From contig CM052361.1 of the NCBI GenBank assembly GCA_028551475.1, positions 19,037,274 through 19,101,273 on the forward strand: a stretch of DNA of 64,000 nucleotides. Reading direction: 5' to 3'. Source of the stretch: Casuarina equisetifolia (Eukaryota > Streptophyta > Magnoliopsida > Fagales > Casuarinaceae). The translations under genes and the position numbers were made by a program. How positions within the stretch are numbered: the stretch's first letter is position 1; every line of letters starts with the position of its first letter. The notes under the pieces were generated by a model. That model did no database searches and had not been told where the DNA came from. It worked only from the letters and a program-made list of their open reading frames with translations. Shown here piece by piece: positions 57,906 to 64,000 of the stretch.

Positions 57906-60900
57906 AGTATCAAAGCCAAGATTAGATCCTAACAAGGTCTTACTCCATAGGTTTTTTAACTTTCACAAGTTGGTTCTCTAAACAAACACTTGATTATTAG
58001 TATTATCACTTTAGTTCTCATATATCTCCCTAGGAGACTACATAAAATTCTTTTTATAGGTATTTTAACTTTCACAAGTTGGTTTTCTAATTAATGTGGG
58101 ACAAACAGTTCTTCTCTTTTAATTTTTATGGAATATGAACTTTTTCCTTTTCCAATCCATGTAGGATAAACTCCTAAATCATGCTCTTTTGAGAATTTGA
58201 GTTGCATCCAACACTTTCAAATGCTTTAGAATTGTCTCATCAAAATCTTACTGCTAAGTAAAGTTGGTGGAAAAATGTTCATACATATATCTCCAAGCAA
58301 GTGAAATTTTATAACTTTAGAATTGTCTCGTCAAATGTTCATCCAGTCAAAAAGTATTCATATGTTTGAATTATCTCATAAGTTTATTTTAATTTTTTTT
58401 GTTTGTTTGTGTATTACTAACAAGTAAGAATCTCATTTAAAAGATGTTTGATCTACATACAAGACAATTTTAATTAGCCAATATCTTTCATCTCAAACTG
58501 CTTTAAATAATAGCAGTTCAAGCTCTTTAAGGTCCCAAAAAGTTCAAAATTTATCATATGCTATAACAAAGTTTTAAATCTTTCAGGAATCTTCATACAT
58601 ATATCATTATCGAATAATAAGTTGTAACCATGTCCATTAAATACACATCCTGCCTTCAGTTTTGTCAGTACGTGTGATTCTTCCTGGAATTCCTCAACGG
58701 TTTGTTGTCTAATTTCATGTTTATTCCAGGAACGTTTGCTGAATGAAATCATGTTGTTGACAACCTTTTTAGTTCTATCTCATAGTTGTCTTGTGCTCAA
58801 ACATAACTCCGAGATCTTGTCATCTTCCTGCACAATTCGGCGCACCTCTTTTTTGGAAATCTCTTCCTTCACATATTCATCTTCCAGCTTCTTGTTTGTG
58901 CCTTGGGATTTTCCAAAACAGAAAAGCATAAGGAATTTGATTAATCTCTTTTTTTTTTCATGGAGATATTCTTTAGAATAATAATTGTTTTTGTGTGATC
59001 CTATTAGAATACTTAAGTTTCCACCTTAATGAGATTTAAAAGTTTCATTGCGCCAAGATAAATCTTAATATCAAGGATCAAAGACAAATAATCCCTGTTA
59101 AAGCCAAGGACAACAAACGCAATCTTAAGGTTGAACATTGTCTATGAAAAAAGTGAAATAATATCAAGAACTAAATGAATAAAGATCTATATCACGTAAT
59201 CTCCATTTAATCATACAATATTGGACACAAATTCGTATTTGAGATTGACCAATTGTGCAGTCCGATGTTATAACATGATAACCAACAATAGCAGTCAATA
59301 ATAATTGATGATGATTCAGTAAAATTCCTTCTTCAAACTTTTGTCTTATGAGATTGTGAATAAAAGTAATGATATTAGTAATCTAATTGGGTTATATTCA
59401 TTAACAAGTCAAAACAGGATTGGTAGTCCATTACATAGATATCCAAATTCCTAGGCAAATGTGTCTATATATATGATAGCCAATAAATTAGATACTACGG
59501 TTGCTAATTCTGAGAGAGAGTAATAATAAGTAGGCAAAAAACTCTAGTTGCTTGAGAGAGTTACTAATCCATGTTTTTGAGTTTTTTGCCATAAAAAAGA
59601 CACTACTTCTCTTTCAAGCAAACAACTCTGGTTACTGAATGGGCAGAATCAAATTGGTAGTGGACGGGTTGTAATAATTGTAGGTAATTAAGGAATGATG
59701 CTAAGTTCTTCTGAACGCCTTTACTTTTCCGTGGAATACATCTTCAAGCTAAACCCACTCTTTAGGGTACGAAGGAATTGGTATCAAGACATCGAAATCC
59801 TAGTCCCACATGGTGAAAAAGATATAGAATATTTTATTTATTAATATCTATTGGAGAGCTGCCTACCGCCGGGCTTGGTAACGCAAGCCTGTAACCTAAG
59901 TGGGGGCTTTAAAGTGATGGGACCTCTGGCCACCAAAGTGGAAGGCATAGCTTAAGGCCGGCTTAACAGAGCAGCGACTAGCTCAGCCATCTTAACAGTG
60001 AAAGGATCACGGACTAGTTCAACATGGCCAGTTAAATTGATCCCAATCCCAGCTGAACCATCACTTTTTCATTGCATGCGTAATTTCCTTTGAAGTTTAC
60101 AGTACAAGCAAAATTCTAATAAACAAGAAGTAACGAATTGATTAAGCACGAGTCCAAGAATCATTTTCTAACCCTATGTAAGGAATTACAAAAGAAATTA
60201 TTTCAAAAAAGATATGAATTGGGAAGGAATTGTGGAAGAAATATGAACTAGGGGCTAACTCTTAATATGCCACAGACATAAGATATATTCACTACTATGG
60301 ATCATTTTATTGGAAATATATTTGGAATGGGTACTCAATGATATGAATCATTTGAAAAATAAATGTATTCATTCTATAGTGAATCTCATCCCTAACTAGT
60401 CCAACCCAAATTGTTTAAACCCAAGCTAATCAAAGATTTAAATCTTCTGAACTATGCGCCCATGATTGACAATTAGGAAAAATTAATACCTTGATCATCT
60501 TGGAAACATATAACTTCACTTACAAAGTATTTATTTATCTTTTATTAGTTTCTTGAGAATATGAATTATTTTTCTATCAATAGTTGCGCCCTTTGTAACC
60601 AAGATAGATTTGATATTAAAGTTAACTTTAAACTTATTTTTAAAGTTTTGTATCTCTTTAACTTACTCCAAGAGTGGTGAACCTTTTATTTTTATTTTTG
60701 CTCTTTGTAACCAAAAAAGATTTGATATAAAGTTAAGTTTAAGCTTATTTTCAAAGTTTTGTATTTCTTTAACTTACTTCAAGAGAATGAACTTTTTTGT
60801 TTGTTAACTCTATATCGATTTTGGATCCATTCCAATAGAATGATTAGTGTTGTTTTCTTACTTTGTATCTTTTTGGCATTTCATTCAATAAAGTTGTAAT

Positions 60901-62200
60901 TATTTTCATCCTTGAACTCTAAGGTAATGAAATTTTAATTTTATTTATTTATTTATTATTATTATTATTTATATTTTCCTTTTCTCCTCTCCATTCCATG
61001 ATCAAATACCATAAAAATTCTCTACTTTGAATTGAAATTTTCTATTTGATCTATACAAAACATTAACTATTTTTTATTTATCAAATTCTTCTTGATAGAG
61101 ACTTAAAAATATGCACTTGTAGAATTGTAAACCTTTAGTTTCATTTTTATAAAACTTTGAGATATATATTTTAAATATTTGAAATATCTGCATATAAAGT
61201 TATTCTATATAAGAAGTCATTGATATAATAATTAATAATTTTTTTGAAAAGTGCTTCATAATCTCGAAAAAAAACCCTATGCATGTTTATTTAGATAAAT
61301 ATTGAATATATTTTTGGATGTTTAGCCCAACTATTTTCTTGTATAAAAAAAGAATAAAAACACCACTATATTTGGCTTGCTACTTGATGGAATGAAAATG
61401 CTTTGGGGAGTTGGCAGCAACCTGTAGATGTTTTTCTAGTTATATTTTTAACACTACTTTTTCGGAATATAACATAATTTTTTCTCAAAAAAATGTTGTT
61501 TTTGTTCCTAAAAAATTATTTAATATTTTGTGCTTGGAACATTATCTTATTATTGTTTAAAACATATTGTTCATAGATGTATCTATAATATTTTTACACT
61601 TAAAATAGATGAAAACACGTTTTTTAAAGCATTTTATGTTTTGTAATTGGAAAATTTTTTGATTTGATTTTAGTATCTTGAAAAAAAACATTGAAGATAA
61701 ACATGCTTTGAAACATTTAAGAAATATGGTTTGCATATTTCTTTCTTTAGATTTTACAAATAAAAGCATGGTTCTATTTAAAATACCATATCTTTCTATC
61801 TAAGGTCACAATCCAAAATTTTATTTTCTTGAAGATATTCACGAATTTATTGAACAAAATAAATATATATAATTAATACCTGTGATTTACCTCTTTATAT
61901 AATCCACCTCTAAATTTTAAATCATAGATTGTTTTAATTTGTTTCAGTGTAAAATCATACTATTGATTCACCTTTTTCTCACAAATCAATATTATATGGA
62001 ACTTAAGCTTTGTAGTTTAGTGACATACGAGAGTCTTATCACATGAGAGATTAGGGTGTGGCCTTCCTTTTCCTAATAACTTTTCTAAATCTTTCACCTA
62101 CATTTTGAATAAGAAAAAAAAACATGTTACATGGACATATAAAAACTAATAATATATTCAGTGTAGGCAATGTTCCGAATTTTACTGTAATTCTTTTTTG
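57906..62200. other. AT-rich intergenic DNA with repeat debris
   Basis: No gene could be supported. A TTTAACTTTCACAAGTTGGTT segment is duplicated near 57955 and 58062. A minus-strand reading at about 58980-58561 has a charged stretch, broken by a stop, that I could not place in a family. A GC-richer block at 59860-60060 with TCCCACA-type sequence at about 59811 looks transposon-derived. The segments 60606-60660 and 60717-60770 repeat TTTGATAT.AAAGTTAA and related words, a duplication about 110 bases apart. Confidence 0.4.
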
Positions 62201-62229
62201 GAAAAAAGGTTATATCTTTGAAACGCCGT

Positions 62230-62345
62230 CGTTCTTGTGGTAGTTAAAACGCATCGTTTAGAAGAAGAAAGAATAAGAACGCCCAGCTCAGTCTGTTCCG
62301 CGCACAAAGGCGCAGCTTCGAAAGTCGGAGAAGTTGTTGCAGAGA
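62230..62345 (+). promoter_or_regulatory. 5' leader of the exosome-subunit gene
   Basis: A short GC-richer stretch just before the ATG. It contains an overlapping out-of-frame open frame (from 62237) that runs across the start codon and could act as a uORF. Confidence 0.4.
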
Positions 62346-62487
62346 ATGGCCGGGAGGGATGGAACGAATCCGACGACTTACTCACCATCTATGGAGACCC
62401 GAAAAAATCGTCCGCCCATTTTCGGAGGCCACGACGTTGACTGGGTCCGACCAGATGGTCGCGGATTCCACCAGTGCCGACCTGCCT
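62346..62487 (+). CDS. RRP41L: First exon of an RNase PH-type exosome subunit (RRP41L/MTR3 type), partial
   Basis: The ATG at 62346 opens MAGRDGTNPTTYSPSM, followed by VDWVRPDGRGFHQCRPA and a GT donor at 62488 with one base of a codon left over. The RPDGR..xQCRP signature and the TYSP head match the N-terminus of plant RNase PH-family exosome proteins (Arabidopsis At4g27490, RRP41-like/MTR3 type), where the next residues are F/L-L-x-TGAV. RNase PH-type subunits form the exosome ring used in 3'-5' RNA processing and decay. I found no second exon before the window end, so the first intron is at least 1.5 kb and the rest of the gene lies beyond 64000. An upstream frame starting 62334 adds MLQR in the same register; the later ATG fits the family. 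Confidence 0.7.
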
Positions 62488-64000
62488 GTATATTCTTTTC
62501 TTTATCTGATGGAATGATGTTTTATTCTTGTTTCCTAAGTTTTCTCTTATGTTATCAATGGTAGTCGTGAGATTTGAACTTTGGGCTGTTTTTCCTCCCT
62601 TCCCCCTCCTTAAGCGTACCTTTTAATATGATCAGTCTTAAAGTCCAGCTTCAAAATTATTAGGCTTTTTTTTTTTTTTTGTGCTATCTTTTTATCATGC
62701 TGCATTGTAGATGGCGTGTCCCTCGATCTGCTCACCCGGTTGTGGCATTCGTTGTCTTTTTTAATGAATGTCTCACTGTCAATTCGTTTCCATTACATGT
62801 TTTGTGGTTTATCTATTATTGGGTTTGGTGTAATGCTATGCCTAAAATGCATGATTGGATTCCTATTGTTTCTGAGGGGTTAAGGAGTTTCCTTGTTCTA
62901 GTCGGTCTTATTTTGACTTGTTTGGTTGCTGTTCTTTGTATGTTGGGCTTTGGAGCATCTATTGTCTGTGACTGAAGGATTTTGAATGACTTTGTAAGTT
63001 TGATATAAGCACGTGGCTTCGTTATCCAGTGCTTTATCTTTGCTCATTTTTCTACGCTCTCTTGTTCTTTATTCTTTTTCTCTCTCTTTAGTAATTAGCG
63101 CTTCCAGCCAAATCTTTGTTGTCTATCTTGGTTGATACCATTATCATAGTGCAGTACTTTTTGGGTAGTTTTGTGGAAACAGAGTAGAGATACCTAGTAA
63201 CTTGGTTATAATAAACTAGACATGACGGTTTAATTTGTAATTTGATGGTGAAGACACATTTTTTCCCCCAGAAATCATGCCTCTAATTTATCATCTTTAC
63301 ATCATGTATTGAAGAGTTTTAAAGTTCTGATGGTATGCAGTCGGATGGCATCCCACATGTGGGATGGATCTTTACCGCCTTAGCATGACCTTTTAATAGA
63401 AATTTCAGCATTTTGTGTCATTGAAAGAAAATATCTTTGCGAGACACTTCCTGTGTAACATATTCACAAAGTTCCAACCATAAATTTCTTTGAATCACTT
63501 ATATTTGTGGTTGTCCAAGTATCTTTGTGCAAAGGAAATGTGCAGGGAAGTGGGCTATACTCTCTTTATTTTGGTGTCGGTAATAGTCATGATTCAAACA
63601 CTTCTGGTAGTTCAACCCAGGAAGGATTTTTATGTTTTGCTAAGTCTGTTGTACTGGCTACTATGAAGTACATATATCAGATATTCATTTTGGCCTAATG
63701 CTGCATAAAATGCTAAAATTAGGCATCAAAGTATCATGTCACTAGATTTCTTTTGGGAGTATGCTTTATTAATGTATATGACTATGGGAACAAGTTTATG
63801 TATTGAAGGTGGGTTTGCTGTTGATATCATGTATATCAATGGCTTTGATTGTGGTGCCTGATGTTATCTTGTTCTACTTTCTCATTGGTACAAGTGTCTC
63901 TCTACTGGTCTCCTTCCAAATTTCTTACAAGGCTCTTGTTTCCAAATGTAAACTACCACGTGTTTCTGGCTCTGCACACTGATAAATAGATGCCTGGCTG
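62488..64000 (+). other. First intron of the exosome-subunit gene, running off the window
   Basis: T-rich sequence starting GTATATTC. Open frames inside (62679-62975, 63507-63698) show no RNase PH residues and no other family. No TGAV-type second exon was seen to the window edge. Confidence 0.5.

Noticed and set aside
59860..60060. tRNA or rRNA-like block
   Set aside because: GC content is raised, but I could not form a cloverleaf or match any rRNA segment.
62679..62975. 98-codon hydrophobic membrane protein gene
   Set aside because: It sits in the first intron of the exosome-subunit gene, has T-rich intron composition and no recognisable family; hydrophobicity follows from T-rich codons.

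Overview
The window is nuclear DNA from a flowering plant, most likely a eudicot. It is AT-rich, its genes are split by AT-rich introns with GT-AG borders, and the proteins are plant-specific families (MOM1, NCRK, WAV3-like RING/VWA, CYSTM-like). Between the genes lie decayed Ty1/copia retrotransposons. I see no bacterial, organellar or viral gene block, no CRISPR array and no convincing tRNA or rRNA gene. All exon borders below were placed by eye from splice consensus, reading phase and family similarity; no alignment was run.

Region by region: (1) 1-11.8 kb is a transposon graveyard. It holds a copia C-terminus with a 3' LTR (2.2-2.8 kb), an antisense copia RNase H fragment (5.2-5.5 kb), a 3-kb broken copia pol (6.1-9.1 kb) flanked by a diverged direct repeat, and a tandemly doubled SINE-like element (11.4-11.7 kb). 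(2) 11.8-33.8 kb holds one large + strand gene, a MOM1-type silencing factor of about 2,350 codons in 19 coding exons. It has a PHD finger, two chromodomain-like segments, an SNF2 ATPase that has lost its catalytic motifs, a CMM2-like region and a coiled coil. A reading-frame break lies in its first coding exon. (3) 33.8-40.3 kb is intergenic, with an antisense copia relic that carries an inverted RNase H fold-back. (4) 40.6-45.5 kb is a two-exon RING-H2 + VWA E3 ligase of the WAV3-like superfamily, 719 aa. (5) 47.2-55.8 kb is NCRK, a receptor-like kinase of 681 aa in 9 coding exons, with a probable upstream leader exon. (6) 56.3-57.0 kb is a small two-exon gene for a 49-residue Pro/Cys-rich CYSTM-like peptide. 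(7) 57-62.2 kb is AT-rich intergenic DNA with LTR-like debris. (8) 62.3 kb to the window end is the first exon and part of the first intron of an RNase PH-type exosome subunit (RRP41L/MTR3 type).

All five recognised genes are on the + strand. They do not form a pathway: chromatin silencing, ubiquitin ligation, receptor kinase signalling, a membrane-associated small peptide and RNA decay are independent functions. The points most worth a second look are the MOM1 frame break, the HCD catalytic loop, GC-AG intron, duplicated ectodomain exon and 17-residue repeats of NCRK, and the unannotated 49-aa split ORF.
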